A stretch of DNA of 64,000 bases from Botrytis cinerea B05.10 (lineage: Eukaryota > Ascomycota > Leotiomycetes > Helotiales > Sclerotiniaceae), in contig NC_037318.1 in the NCBI RefSeq assembly GCF_000143535.2, positions 1,860,001 through 1,924,000 on the forward strand. Direction: 5' to 3'. A program made the translations under genes and the position numbers. Shown one piece after another: positions 44,138 through 56,152 of this stretch (the first letter of the stretch is position 1; the number at the start of each line of letters is the position of its first letter). Under the pieces are notes generated by a model that did no database searches, had not been told where the DNA came from, and worked only from the letters and a program-made list of their open reading frames with translations.

Positions 44138-45742
44138 ATGGATTTTCTGTATGTACCTCCTCGAGCTATCGTTTTTGACCTAGATGATGTGCTTTTTAAA
44201 TGGTCTGTTGCAATTGATGCAACGACGACAAAAGTTTCGCCTCGATACTTAGAGATGATTCGCTCTACACCTATTTGGTATAGTTATGAGCGTGGAGAGA
44301 TCACCCAAAATGTATGTTATGAGTTGAGTGCTGAAAAATTCTCACTCTCAGCTTCTGATATCGCGGAGGCGTTCGCACAAGCACGTGCGTGTCTGCAATC
44401 TGATCATGTTATTGTTGCATTTATTCGGAAATTAAAGATAGATCCTGCGGTTCAGGTGTATGCCATGTGCAATTTTGGCAAAGAAGACTTTGATGAATTA
44501 GCGACGAAGATGGACTGGAAACTTTTTGACGGTGTGTTCCCCTCTGCAGAAGCAGGAATGCGAAAGCCGGAGCTGGGATTTTATCGAAATGTTTTGGATC
44601 GAATTGATCTCGCTGGTAGCCAAGTGCTGTTTATAGATGGTAAAAAAGAGAATGTGGACACAGCACGAGCACTGGGTATTCGAAGATTTGTTTTCGGGAA
44701 TTCGACAATCGGATCGTTAAGTCAAACTTTTCATAGTCCAATTGGAAAAGGTTGGAGATGGCTGTATCAAAATGCCAATAAGTGTGATTCCTTCACCACG
44801 AATCAAGTCACCTTTGCGGATAATTTTGCAAAATTGCTGATTATGGAAACATTGCAAGACCAGTAAGTTTGTAGCTCTCGAGCTATGCGATTGAATGTTG
44901 TTGTTCGAAGTCCATAACTGATATCATGCTCTCAGATCCATCGTGAATCTTAGTTGGGGATCTAGAAAGACTTGGAATTTCTTCGCCGATGTAGATGAAA
45001 GAGGCTCTTTTCCGGATGATCTTGATACTACATCTCTTGCTCTGATAGCGATGCCGCCGTCATCCAAAACTGTTTCTGCAGTTCTTGACAAAATGGCCGA
45101 ACATGCCAATAACGATGGTACTTTCCAGGTAATTATAAAATTTTCACCGGATAAAGGGTAACGAGAGCTCTTCGCTGAATGATATAACAGACTTATTTTG
45201 ATCGTAGTAAAAAGCGAGTTGATCCGATTGTAAGTGCAAACATCCTCGCTTGCTTCTACTCATATAATCGCGGTCATGAGTTTGCACGTACCCTCCAACT
45301 TGTGTATTGTATGCTCCTAGAGCGTTCCTACTTGCAAGGTACTCGATACTACTCCACTCCAGATATCTGTCTGGGCTTCATTGCTCGTCTGCTCCGATCG
45401 TCTAACGATAGTCATCTACACATAACGTTGGGTCCGATATTGAAGTCAAGAGTGGGTGAACGTATTGGCCTGAATGGTAGTGCCTTAGATTTGGCTATGC
45501 GGATAACTACTTGCGTCCAGATGGGGGTATCATGTGAAAGCGATCGTCGTGCTCTATTAGATATGCAATGTGGTGATGGAAGTTGGGAGGCTGGTTGGAT
45601 GTATCAGTATGGATCCAATGGGGTGAAGATTGGGAATTGTGCGGTGACTACCGCGATGGCAGTTGCAGCATTGTCATCAGCAAAGATATCGTCGGTGTCA
45701 ATAATGAAGCCCTCGGATATCATTCAGAACACTTTAGCTTAA
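44138..45742 (+). CDS. HAD-like/class II terpene cyclase fusion (drimane-type sesquiterpene synthase)
   Basis: Three exons: 44138-44862, 44936-45128 and 45191-45742, with introns of 73 and 62 bp joined in phase (2, then 0); 489 residues. The N-terminal domain is HAD-like: the nucleophile motif VFDLDDVLF puts Asp at 14 and 16, a MRKPELGFY motif carries the conserved Lys, and the motif IV equivalent reads FIDGKKENV, with Gly where the second Asp is usual. The C-terminal half has DLDTT (residues 270-274), the DxDTT acid of class II terpene cyclases that protonate farnesyl or similar diphosphates, and the late segment GDGSWEAGWMYQYGSNGVKIGN. Known members of this fusion family (Aspergillus AstC and drimenol synthases) make drimane sesquiterpenes from farnesyl diphosphate. 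No P450 or other cluster gene adjoins it. The class is firm; the product is inferred. Confidence 0.88.
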
Positions 45743-47489
45743 ACGTAGACGTATAGGATATGAAGATGCGATCCACAATTGAATTGTGAAATAAAACGTA
45801 TCTGCTCGAGGAAAAGGCGACGTGGGTAGCTTGCTTGCAGACTCCAGTCTGAACCAATTGGAGCTTGTGAGGGAAGTGGGCGTAACGAAGAAGTTTTTGT
45901 GATACTACTCGAAGAACAAAAGTAGAGAGTGCGATGATACTGCCTGCTATCGAATTTGAAGAGAAAGAACACAAACGTGTAGCAAACGTGTAGCAAACCA
46001 AAACGAGTCACGTGGTGCAAAGGTATTGATTGACTGTATACATTCCAACCAGGAATAACCAGCATTTTCCCAAACACCATCTGTAAGACCCGGGAATAAA
46101 ATCTAGGAATTGTTCTTATTCCCAGTCTTTTGTAAAAACCATCAAATTCAACAACGATTTGAGTGAGAGTGGTGTCCCAAAAAACTCAGATATGCAACAA
46201 GTTGATTTTTGGAGAATGCGCACGTGATTTCTGCCTAAGACGGTGAGTTGATTTGGGTGACATCATGGAAACGTAATGTGTGTGTTGAAGCATTGAAGTA
46301 TTATGGGTGGTGAATATAGAGAGATTGATAAATAGATGAATAGATAGATGTAGAGATATATAGATACAGAGAAGACTCTCCTCTATAGAGATCATATTTT
46401 CCCGAATCATAAATTGAAACCCCAAGATCACAATTAATGAATCTAGATGGGTATCAACAATCATCACGTGAAGATACGAAATTTGGAATGGGAATAGAAT
46501 AGAATGCCGGATACCTATCGCACTCTCCACTGGATGAGTCTATGTCTATGTCGTATTATCTATCGTATAATTTATTAATCTGCTCGACGCAAAAACAAAA
46601 ACAAAAAGCTTAAGCTTAAATCTCTTGCAACCCCATAAACGTGTGATCGACGTCCATCTAGCTATTTATCCTGGGGTACGGAAGTCAATCATGATGTCAG
46701 TGCTTTGTAGTGTGAGTGTGGCTTAGGCAGTGCAGAATCCTTCTATCCCAAGCTGTTTTCAGCTGTGCAAGAAAGGCGAAGCACGCAGTAGGTCTTAAGA
46801 CGCACTCAAGAACATTGGGGATATCGTCACGCACCAATGATACGACGAATGTGGAATCATCTGTGCTGCTGCGCCGAGTGGTGAGATGTGGATGAATCCG
46901 AATGTCCGCTTCGCTTCGTTTCGTTTCGTTTGGGAAGGGATGGGAAGGGAAGGGAAGGGATGTCTTGTCTGCCAACGGAGCGGTGATGTGGAATCTGCTC
47001 GATGGAATCTATGGAAGAATAGCTGCGCCAATATACTACACGTACATCTGCATTTTGATGTAAAATCACCCAGTCCAGCTCGCAAGCAGGGAGTGAAGTG
47101 TGAAGTTTGAATAAAGAAAATGGGCCCGGCAGGGTGTAGATCCATACACCATCATCTTTGATCACACACCATGAGACACTATTAACCAAGAAAAGGTTGG
47201 ATGCCATGCTTTTTGCGCCTTGTGCCATGAAACTAACGTGCTGCGTCTTTTGGATAGGGACAAGTGCAGCAGGATAAGAACCTTGGAAAAGTTGGATTCA
47301 ATTCACCGTATTCGATCCTTCTATGACTTCTTGAGCTTGGGTTTGTGTGTTTTATCCATTCTTCGTTTTCCACTCACATCCGTACAACTACAACATATTG
47401 CACAACACAAGACAACGACAACAACAACAACAGCAACAACAACGATATTCAAGATCAATCGCGAAATCCCTTCAACTATTCGATACAAT
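45743..47489. other. Intergenic region
   Basis: No supported gene in 1.7 kb. There are a duplicated AAACGTGTAGC near 45974-45994, GATAGATAGA-like tracts near 46320-46370, a GGGAAGGGA purine tract (46935-46962), and a CAACAACAACAACAGCAACAACAACG run in the leader of the next gene (about 47415-47442). Confidence 0.4.
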
Positions 47490-48092
47490 ATGGGTGTTCT
47501 TCCAATTGATACTCGTGAAGCTCTTCATTTGAATGAGCTCACGTCAAGAGCGACATGTTATCGTAGAAATTATGGGTTCGTATTCCTACATTTCTCAGAA
47601 ATTCCTTTTCTTCAATTGAATGATACCAAACTCATCTTGTCAATCAAAAGCTAACTCCTGTTGCAGTTATTACACATGCAATTCCGCCTGGCGTCGCTTT
47701 GGCAGATGGATTCTCGCTGGTGTTTTGATATTCGTCGGTATCATATTATTTTTCGCCATCATGTAAGTATTGACTTTCTTACCACATCCATTCGAAATCT
47801 TCACCCCCATCCCATCTCCCAAACCAAACCTAACCTAACAAATCCCAGGTGCATATCCAGACGTCGTCGTCGCCGCAACCAAATCGGCTCCACGAATCAA
47901 TCCATGGCATACACCCAACCCGCCGCCACATACGGCCAAGCACCCGCCAGCTACAATTATTCACAACCCCAACAATCGTATGCTCCGCCTGCGGGCGCAC
48001 CACCGACCTATGGTGGCGGACATGCGGGTGCGAATGCGGATTACTATGGGACGAGTGGAGTGACGCAGCCGGCGAATACTTATGCGAAGTAG
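47490..48092 (+). CDS. Rcr1/Rcr2-type single-pass membrane protein (chitin/Congo red resistance family)
   Basis: Three exons: 47490-47575, 47667-47762 and 47849-48092, with introns of 91 and 86 bp (GTTCGT...GCTAACT...GCAG; GTAAGT...CTAAC...CCCAG), phase 2 both times; 141 residues. A short N-terminal part with CYRRNYGYYTCNSAW is followed by one membrane segment (about residues 44-62, WILAGVLIFVGIILFFAIM), then an Arg run CISRRRRRR and a Tyr/Pro/Gln-rich cytosolic tail that includes PPTY, a PPxY motif. In yeast, Rcr proteins use PPxY to recruit the Rsp5 ubiquitin ligase and affect membrane-protein sorting and chitin deposition. The layout fits that family closely, so the function is inferred by family. 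Confidence 0.85.
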
Positions 48093-48814
48093 AGGGTTTG
48101 GTGAAGAGGGAGGTGAAGGAGCTTGATGCTGGGAGTGCAATGTGTGGAGAGATGCATTGCGTACATATTGGTGCTAAAGTACAACTGCGAAATACACATG
48201 CTGGATAATGATTAATGGATAATATGTTGGCGTTATTACTGGTTTTTTTACACATGGATGGATGGGCGGACGGAAGGGATGTGAAATTACAAAATTTTCA
48301 ATGACAATTCATTTATTCTACTCACACATACATACATTTGCAATGCCACACATCCGTATCTTTTCATTATCGTATGAGTATCTATCTTGACATATCAGAA
48401 TAGTAGAAAATACCCCATACTAAACTAACTCCATTACTCTCAGCCGCTCACGTCGCGTAACCCATGATATTCCTTCCGTATGGAGTATACCAACCCTGGT
48501 GCTGATCTTTTTCAAATTATGATGCAATACAATACAATACAATACAATACAACATAAACCAATACAAACCAAACCCTACCAAGCACCTCTGCCACACTCT
48601 CCCATAAATCATAAACTCGAATTAAACAGCTTTGATAATATCTCAATACTATATAAGTACCTACACTACACACATAGTATATCTATCTATCTATCTATCC
48701 ACACTTCCCCAGAAATCATCCCATTTAGGTGATGATGATAAAAAATGTGGCTTGATACCTACCGGTACCTCCTTACCACACCTCTCGATTTTGGTGGGCT
48801 ACCCAACCCAACCC

Positions 48815-48842
48815 AGCCACAGCCACAGCCACAGCCACAGCT
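48815..48842 (+). repeat. CCACAG hexanucleotide repeat
   Basis: Four to five copies of CCACAG in a row, followed 50 bases on by a GAGTGC hexanucleotide run (48891-48918). Both lie in noncoding DNA. Confidence 0.8.
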
Positions 48843-49326
48843 ACTCCGGGGAGGGAGGGATCATCTGTATCTGGCGAGGGATGGCGTATGAGAGTGCGAG
48901 TGCGAGTGCGAGTGCGAGAATGAAGGTGATAATCAAATTCAACTCCAACTCTTCCTTCCTTCTGCGCGATGTCGAAAAGAAAATATGGCGGGATCGGTAA
49001 TGAATGATAGGGTTGGTGAGAGAATTGGTTGGAGGATTCATTGAATGTGTATTTGCTCTTTCTTTCTTTCTTTCCTTCTTCTGGTAATGTTAATATCAAT
49101 TTTGATCGAGAAAGGATGGAAATTGAATCTTGCAAGGCGCAGATACATGTGCTAGTATACCAAGACGAGATCAATAGATCTAACGGACTGGTAGACTCTC
49201 TACATAATGGAAATTCGAGAATATAGGTGGGTGAATGTTGACATCTTTTGGGTGCTCTGTTTCTTTTTTCTCTTTCTTTTGTGGCGATGAGGATGAGGTG
49301 GTGGGTGTTGTTATCGATTTCTTTAT

Positions 49327-49360
49327 TTGTATGTATGTATGTATGTATGTATGTATGTAC
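49327..49360 (+). repeat. TATG tetranucleotide repeat
   Basis: About eight uninterrupted copies of TATG in noncoding DNA. Confidence 0.85.
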
Positions 49361-50257
49361 ATAATTCTTCAAGACGACACATCTTTAGAGAAGCAAATCA
49401 GTGGCTTGCTGCATCTGAGTGTTGAGCGCGTGCTTTTACTTCGTTCGAATCCGTCGTGTTGTATTATTTCATGTCGATGGGTTCGGTTCCTATATATCAC
49501 AGTATGCGACATATCCGTTTGTTCTGTCTGCACATGCAAATTTTCTCAAGGCGGTCGGGAAGTCCATGGCGAGAAGAAAGCCTGGATGTGGCCTTGGGTA
49601 CTCAATTGAGACTCCTCGACGGCTTGGATGGGTAGGTTGTTGAGTAGAGTGTGGGTTTTTTTTGAGAGCGTTTGCAATGCGGAGATGTGACGAGGGCTTT
49701 TCGTGGGTTTTGAAGTGCGTGCTCGTTGATTTTTGAAAATTTCTTCGGCTGGTGTTGATCGAATGATTGATATGTTGATAGTGAATCGGGGATGTGTCAG
49801 TGGCCATCCATTTTCACCATTTTCACCATATTATGAGAACTATGAGAATTATTCCTTTGTCTATTTGTGATTTGTTAGTTGACCGATTTAGACTCTCTAT
49901 AAATACTAATGGGGAAGTATTTTTTTCTTCCCCCATGGAGGCTTATAAAAAAAACTTGGGATACACTGACAGCAGTTCATCACACACCGGTGGTCTGGTA
50001 AAGCCAATCTCGTGTGTGTTGGCTCTGGAAAGCATGCAGGTATCGGAAGCGTGTCTTGTCACTCGGTCATACTCTATATCAGATTGACAGAATTACAAGC
50101 GGGGGAGTTGAAGCATTTCTGACAGGGACTTTTGTTGGTGCTTGAAATTCTGGTTCCTACTCTCGATTTATTTCACTCTCAAACGTCCCTCTCAAACTTC
50201 GCGATTGAGCATTCAAGAATTTGCATCTTCTTCGATCTAATTGAAAATCTATGAATC

Positions 50258-51894
50258 ATGACGGCTTCATTTTATACTCCGTTGAAAGAGAACGAAATAC
50301 GAGTTCTCGAAATATCACCATCTGGTGACTTCTCTGAGACAATCAAGGCTACTTGCTCTATAATTTCTCTTAAGTCTGGTCCTGTCAAGAAATATACAGC
50401 GTTATCGTACACATGAGGAGCATCAAATGACACTACCTATATTGTCGTCAATGGTTACGAACACAAAGTCACTCCCAACCTGAAATTGACTTTACGGCAT
50501 TTTAGATGCGACAAGAACAAGGCTATTATCTGGGTAGATGCTGTTTGTATCAATTAGAATGATATTCCCGAGAGAGATGCACAACTACAAATGATGGCTG
50601 ACATTTATAAGAAAGCCAAAAAAGGGATTTTGTGGTTAGGGGAGGAGTCTGAGAATAGCTCTTTGGCGTTCAGATTGATCAAAAGATGGGTATTACTTTG
50701 GGTGTATAAGGATTCACAAGAATAATTACTCACATTCTTTGAAAGCAACCTTCACGACGAAATATTCATGCCAAGATCTATCACCGCTGTTAACAACCTC
50801 CTGCAGAGAGCGTATTGGGAGCGAACCTGGATACAACAAGAAATTGCCTTACCTCCTATGGTTATGGTGCAATGTGGAAATGAACGTCTATCATTAATTG
50901 CGTTTATTGGTTTCGCTAACACAATATCAAGGATTGATGTTGCTCGCCAGCGAGAGTGCTGGACTGGCTTTAATTGTCACATGATACCTTCAGGAGTGGA
51001 TGGCATACCATTTTTTAGGTTAATCCATTTACGATTATCACAATTGGGTGCTTGGAAAGAGGACGGAGATTCTAACTTATGGAAGAGTCTGTATACATCC
51101 TTCGGTTTCAAAAGCACTGATCCGAGGGATCACATATATGCGCTTCTGGGACTTACTGGTTTCGAAAAGTATCGATCGCTTCTTTGCCCAAGCCATAACA
51201 AATCAGCTTCACATGTGTTTTCTGAAGCTGCACGTAATACAACAGAGGAGGAGAACAGCCTGAAGTCTATAGCTATTGCTTGCGCCTTCTACTGCTCGAA
51301 CATTTCACTGCTATCTTGGGTTTCTGACTGGGTTGCTGATAAAGTCACATTCATCTCTTTTGACTGTACACAGTCTGATCTTACACATCGCAAGGGGAAA
51401 AGTGTTAGTCCCGTAGTTGATATATCTGATTTCGTCAGCTTTTCGGCGGATGGCAAAATCTTATCAGCCACCGGTATTTTACACGATGAAGCGTCTTTTT
51501 TGAAAGATGATTTGTTACCAAATGGTCTCACGGTCTTGGAGGCTGTGTTTCGTGTTTTCATAAAATTGCATATCAACATCACCCTTGACTCTTATCGGAG
51601 AGAAGACATATCGAAGTTTGTCTCCGAAGTACAAACCTTTGTAGCGATGGTGTGTGACGGAACAGATTACTCGGGCTCACTCAGACTTTTTTCCAGACAC
51701 TGAATGGCACACTAGGAGTGGGGCCTACCGGTACGATCTCAGGAGACAAAATTTTCCATTTGATAGGATATCCTGACGAATTTACACTGCGAAAAGTTGG
51801 AGATCATTATCGCGTGATCGGGGACGCACGAATTGCTCGGGTAGAACTTCCTCCGTATTCTGATGGTGGCTATCAAAGTATTGAGATTCACTGA
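50258..51894 (+). pseudogene. HET-domain (heterokaryon incompatibility) pseudogene
   Basis: From ATG at 50258 the frame shows the HET-domain signatures IRVLEISPSG, YTALSYT-stop-G (the family has SYTWG or SYCWG; TGA at 50414-50416), IIWVDAVCIN-stop (Gln in the family; TAG at 50555-50557), ERDAQLQMMADIYKKA and ILWLGEESE. TAA at 50723-50725 follows. The next 311 residues are open (RAYWERTWIQQEIALPP; FKSTDPRDHIYALLG), then a frame change in a T6 run near 51690 is needed to reach the usual C-terminal end (KVGDHYRVIGDARI, to 51894). HET proteins trigger incompatibility or immune-like cell death when partners differ. This copy has at least three stops and one frameshift and should be inactive. Confidence 0.88.
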
Positions 51895-52581
51895 TTTGCT
51901 TGCATTGCGTGATGTCGCTTGCGTCGTGGGTGAAATACTTGGTTGTTCGTCCTGGAAGGTCAGATGGGAGAGGTTCTGTTACCGTTCGGTGATTTTGAAG
52001 AGTATGCTGCAATATCGCAGCATATGAAGTAGGCATTCGAGAAACGAATTTGGGGTTTGCAGGATGGTTTTGTGGTTGCCGCCGGGACGAGAATACGGGA
52101 TAGGTTTTGGTCCAGCTAGGTTGGTTATTGTTAGTTGGAGGAGTTTATCTTGTTACTGACGTTTTGTTTTTGGTACCTGCTTACTATATTTGTTGATGGA
52201 TTTCTCTGGATTTATGCGTGTACTTTGGCGTTTTGGGAGATATTTTTATCTTTTTATTATCTATGGGCTGGATGGGGGCTTGTAAAGTGAGAATATTGGG
52301 ACTGGGTGTTTGGATTGTGAAATTGTATTAACAGGATAACAGTGAGTGGGTTGATTATGAGCGTTGAAGTTATGAGGGAAGATGTATGTTTGAGATCATT
52401 ACGGATTTTAACAATAGGTGAGTTTTTAGGATACATTGAATGCAATCTCAAAATACATGTCCTATGATTTACGATCTACAGGAGAAAATTTACATCCAAT
52501 TACACATCAATCCCTCCCTCATTCATTTCTCCATTCTCTCCTCACCCCCGCCCCCAATCCCCCACATTTCTTCTCTCCATC
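51895..52581. other. Spacer between HET relic and GH3 gene
   Basis: 687 bp, no supported gene. 52500-52580 is C-rich and forms the 3' side of the minus-strand beta-glucosidase gene. Confidence 0.4.
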
Positions 52582-55375
52582 CTATCTAACCACAACCCCC
52601 ACCCTCGCTCTCAAATCCTGCACGCTAAAACCCACCATAACCCCTATGTCCCCCTCGGGCACAACCCAATCCCCCAATACCGTGTCCCAATAACTCACAT
52701 CTCGTCTCTGCAGCACGAATTCCACATCTCGCTCCTCCCCTCCCCTCATCTCCACCTTTTCAAAGCCGCGCAGAACTTTCTTCGGTGTTCCTTCGGGTGT
52801 GCTTGTTTCCGGGAGAGATATGTAGAGTTGGAGAATTGTGGCGCCGGTTCGCGTCCCTGTGTTTTTGACGCGCGTTGTGAGAGTGAAGAGAGGGGTATAT
52901 AGATCTGCGTTTCCGCCTGGGAGGATGGGGGATAAGGGGTTGGGTCGTGCGGTGATGGGTTGGGTTGTGACGTGTTTGATGGAGGGGGTTGGCGTGGTGA
53001 GATTAAATGTCGTGTAACTTAATCCGTGTCCGAATTCGTAGAGGGGTGTTACATTTTTCATTTCGAAGCCGCGGTAATCGATTGCTAATTTTTCGGTGAA
53101 ATTGCTTTGCCAGGCGTTTTGGCTCTGGTGGTGGGCTAGCACTTCTGAGGTGCTGAGATTCACAACGGGGATGTGCATGTCGGATTCGTGGACGGGGATT
53201 GTGTAGGGGAGTTTTCCGGAGGGGTTGACGTCGCCGAAGAGGACGTCAACTATGGAGTTTCCGGATTCTTGGCCGGGGTAGTGTGCGAGGAGGATGGCGG
53301 AGACGTTGGGGTTTTGAGCGAAGGGGAGAGTGTTGATTCCGGATGAATGGGTAATGACGATTGTATTGCCTTGGCAGAAAGATGCGACGTTGTTTACGAC
53401 GAGGGTGGAGTTCCAGTCGAGAGGATAGGAAGTGCGGTCTACACCTTCGGAGGAGAAGGTTTTGAGGAACACGAGACAGATTTCGGGGATGGGGTAGATA
53501 CCAGCGAAGGAGGAGGAGGAGGAGGAGGAGAGGAGTGCGTTGTTGGTGAGATATTGGACGCGTGCGCCGTATGTAGCGGCGCGGGTACGGAGAGCGGTAA
53601 GGGGGGAGATAAGGGTAGTGTGACGAGCGGAGCCGGAACCACCGCCGATATCGAGGGTGCCGATGTCGAAGCCGGTTTGGAGGTCTGATTGCGGCCAGGT
53701 AAGACCGTCGGTGGGGTCGGGAGCGGAATTGCCAAAGACGCCTATGTTTAGAGGTTTGGATAGTGGGAGGATGTTGTTTGTATTTTTCAAGAGGACGGTT
53801 CCTGCAGAGCCGATTTGTCGGATGAGAGAGGAGTGGTTAGCGCGGACGTCGCGGGCGGGAATCTGAGCGCCGTAATCATAGCCGTACATATTTGCCATTA
53901 CGTACGTTTGGCTCGGATCGGGAGTGGGATAATTGCTGGATTGATTGAGGAGGAAATAAGATGTCATGATTCGGGTAACCATATCGTCTAATCTGTCTTC
54001 CGTCATGTTACCCGCTTGTATGGCAGAGATGAGATGAGGACCGAAATACGTTTCGCCGGTGTTGATGGCGCTTTGGGAAATGTAGCCGGGCATATCCATA
54101 TCGAGACCGGCGTTTGCGGCTGGATATCCGGAGTGTGTGGCGAACCAATCCGAGACGACGTAGCCTTGGAATCCCAATTCGCCTTTAAGAATATTGTTGA
54201 GTAGATGCGGATTTTCGCACGCGTATGTTTCATTAATGCGGTTATAGCTACACAATATTGAAGTCGTCCCAGCACGTACTGCATCTGCAAAGGGCCAGAG
54301 GTATAATTCATGAAGCGTTCGATCGTCGATGTTGGAAGAAATAGCATCGATGTTTGTCCCGTCTGGAAGTGGGGAGTTGGATCGTTGGGTTTCTTGTTCG
54401 TTGCCGATGAAATGTTTCGAGGAGGTTTGAACACCGACACTTTGCATGCCGGTTATGGAAGCAGTCATTAGATGGCCGGTGAGATAGGGATCAGGGGAAA
54501 ATCCTTCCCAATTGCGACCTCCGAGGGGATGACGACCGAGGGGTCCTGCTACTGGTCTTGGGGTTTTTTAGTGTTGATTTTCCAAACAATAATACAGTTA
54601 AAGTGGATTGGAGGAATAAACATACCCCAAAGCAACATGCGTACCCTTCCCTCTGAATTCCTCCCCCAGCGCCTTGTAACTCTGGTATACCAACTCACGA
54701 TCCCATGTTGCAGCTAAAGTGACACCAGAAGGGAAAACACTGATTAGATCCTGACGAGCAACAGCGGCGGGTCCATCGTTCAAACAAATTCCTGTGAAAT
54801 TGAGACGCGGTATGGGGCCAATGTTGCCGATACAATTCATGGGTTTGCCGTCGAGAGTAGAGGTGTGGTAGGTGCCTGTTACTATGTTTGACTTTTCGGT
54901 GATGTTCAATTGGTTGACGAAGGTGAGAGCGAGGTGGTGGGCGTGAGTCCAGTTTTGGAAAGAGGGTGCTGGGCACGTGTTAGAAGTGTGAGGGACATGG
55001 TATAGGGGAAGCGGAAGTGGAAGTGAATAGGGAGAGAGGGAGATAAAGTATTGAGTAAAGAGTATCAAACAAGGAGGCTTGGGAAGCTTGGGAGAGATAC
55101 AAAGTCTTCCCTATTTGTTCAGAATTCAATTGTTCAAAGATTGACTTCTCAATTGCTGAATTGACCCCCATAATATTTCTCCATATCCGAGTTGAACTAA
55201 CTGGATAAAAGGAGTATCTTCTTGTGACTCTAAAACCTCACACCCCCATACTCCCTCACGACAAGAAACGAAAATAAAACAGCTCACAGGTAAAAGTATC
55301 ACCCGAAATAGCTGCAACCTCACTTCCCTCACCCCAAAAACACAAAACCGCAAATAAAGAAGGTAAAAGTCTCAT
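52582..55375 (-). CDS. Secreted GH3 beta-glucosidase
   Basis: Three exons on minus: 55288-55375, 54626-54968 and 52582-54556 (introns of 319 and 69 bp, in-phase GT-AG; donors GTGAGC and GTATGT); 801 residues. The start MRLLPSLFAVLCFW gives a signal peptide. GH3 signatures in order: GPVAGPLGR and GRNWEGFSPDPYL, SSKHFIGNEQE (substrate-binding KH), the nucleophile in VVSDWFATHSG (Asp280), then the alpha/beta sandwich (AGTVLLKNTNNILPL) and a C-terminal fibronectin III-like domain (TRVKNTGTRTGATILQLY). A run of seven Ser (encoded by a GGA-rich tract on plus, 53511-53531) lies between domains. It cleaves terminal beta-glucosyl residues, for example from cellobiose or plant glucosides. The 319-bp first intron is long and may hide a small exon. 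Confidence 0.93.
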
Positions 55376-55994
55376 CTTGATATACTCCAGAAAATCTAAC
55401 ATGAGAGAAAAGAAGAACTCTGTCTTCAGCTCTTCATACATTATATACATATTTATCATGAGTAATTACGACCGGTGTGCTGTTGGAGGCTATGTTGTCT
55501 TGTCATTCTCCTATTCAGTTCTGCATCGTAATCTGAATGGAAAGAATGAAAGAATGAAGTCAAATGACGAATTACTGTTCGTAATCGTATTTCGTATAAC
55601 GTGGTTTATCACCGAGTGGATCGTATCACCTGATGAATCACTCAATTTATATACAAAATTCGTCTGTATGTAACCGTGCACTTTCTTTATTTATTGATAG
55701 AATTTTTGAAAAATTGAATATACAAAATTTAATTATAAAGGTATTATAAAAATCTAATTTTGTTTTGAAAATTCAAATTAATATAAGAATCATTATGACA
55801 GTATTTTTTCGAAACGAAAATCGTGACATTTTCAATTTTTTATCGAATATAATAGAAATATTTATAGAAAAAAATTAGATTTCTAAGAAACTAAATTTTT
55901 ATTGTTATTTTGAATCCTTTTACTTTTCAAAAATAATGATTAGTTATTAAAATAAGAATATTTAAAAATAGCTGATTTTGGTGTATTTTCAAAC

Positions 55995-56048
55995 GATCCA
56001 ATTCGGTGATATGATCCATTCGGTGATATGATCCACTCGGTGGGTGAT
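55995..56048 (+). repeat. 17-18-bp tandem array GATCCATTCGGTGATAT
   Basis: Three head-to-tail units (18, 17 and about 19 bases), the last diverged. It is immediately right of the AT-rich block. Confidence 0.85.
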
Positions 56049-56083
56049 AAACCACATTAGAGGAACGAGCATCTTGGCACTTA

Positions 56084-56152
56084 AATACGCGTATAGAGGA
56101 TAAACGCGTATAGATGATAACCGCGTATAGATGATAAACGCGTATAGAATTG
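56084..56152 (+). repeat. 17-bp tandem array with ACGCGT boxes
   Basis: Four units of AAACGCGTATAGATGAT, three of which hold ACGCGT. ACGCGT is the MluI cell-cycle box bound by the MBF factor in yeasts, so a regulatory role is conceivable but unproven here; the nearest start codon downstream is more than 1.3 kb away. Confidence 0.8.

Larger units (their letters stand above)
48093..50257. other. Microsatellite-rich intergenic region
   Basis: No gene. There are runs of AATAC (48523-48554), CTAT (48680-48699), CCACAG (48815-48842), GAGTGC (48891-48918), CTTT/TTTC (49062-49082) and TATG (49327-49360). These produce long but meaningless open frames. Confidence 0.6.

Noticed and set aside
46186..46530. 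Minus-strand frame of 114 codons in the 45.7-47.5 kb gap
   Set aside because: Driven by GATAGATA-like repeats; no start context, introns or protein features.
48773..49372. Minus-strand frame of 199 codons
   Set aside because: Made of translated microsatellites (hexa- and tetranucleotide runs), not a gene.
53347..53688. Plus-strand Gly/Glu-rich frame inside the beta-glucosidase gene
   Set aside because: Antisense shadow of the GH3 coding sequence, driven by its Ser repeat and codon bias.
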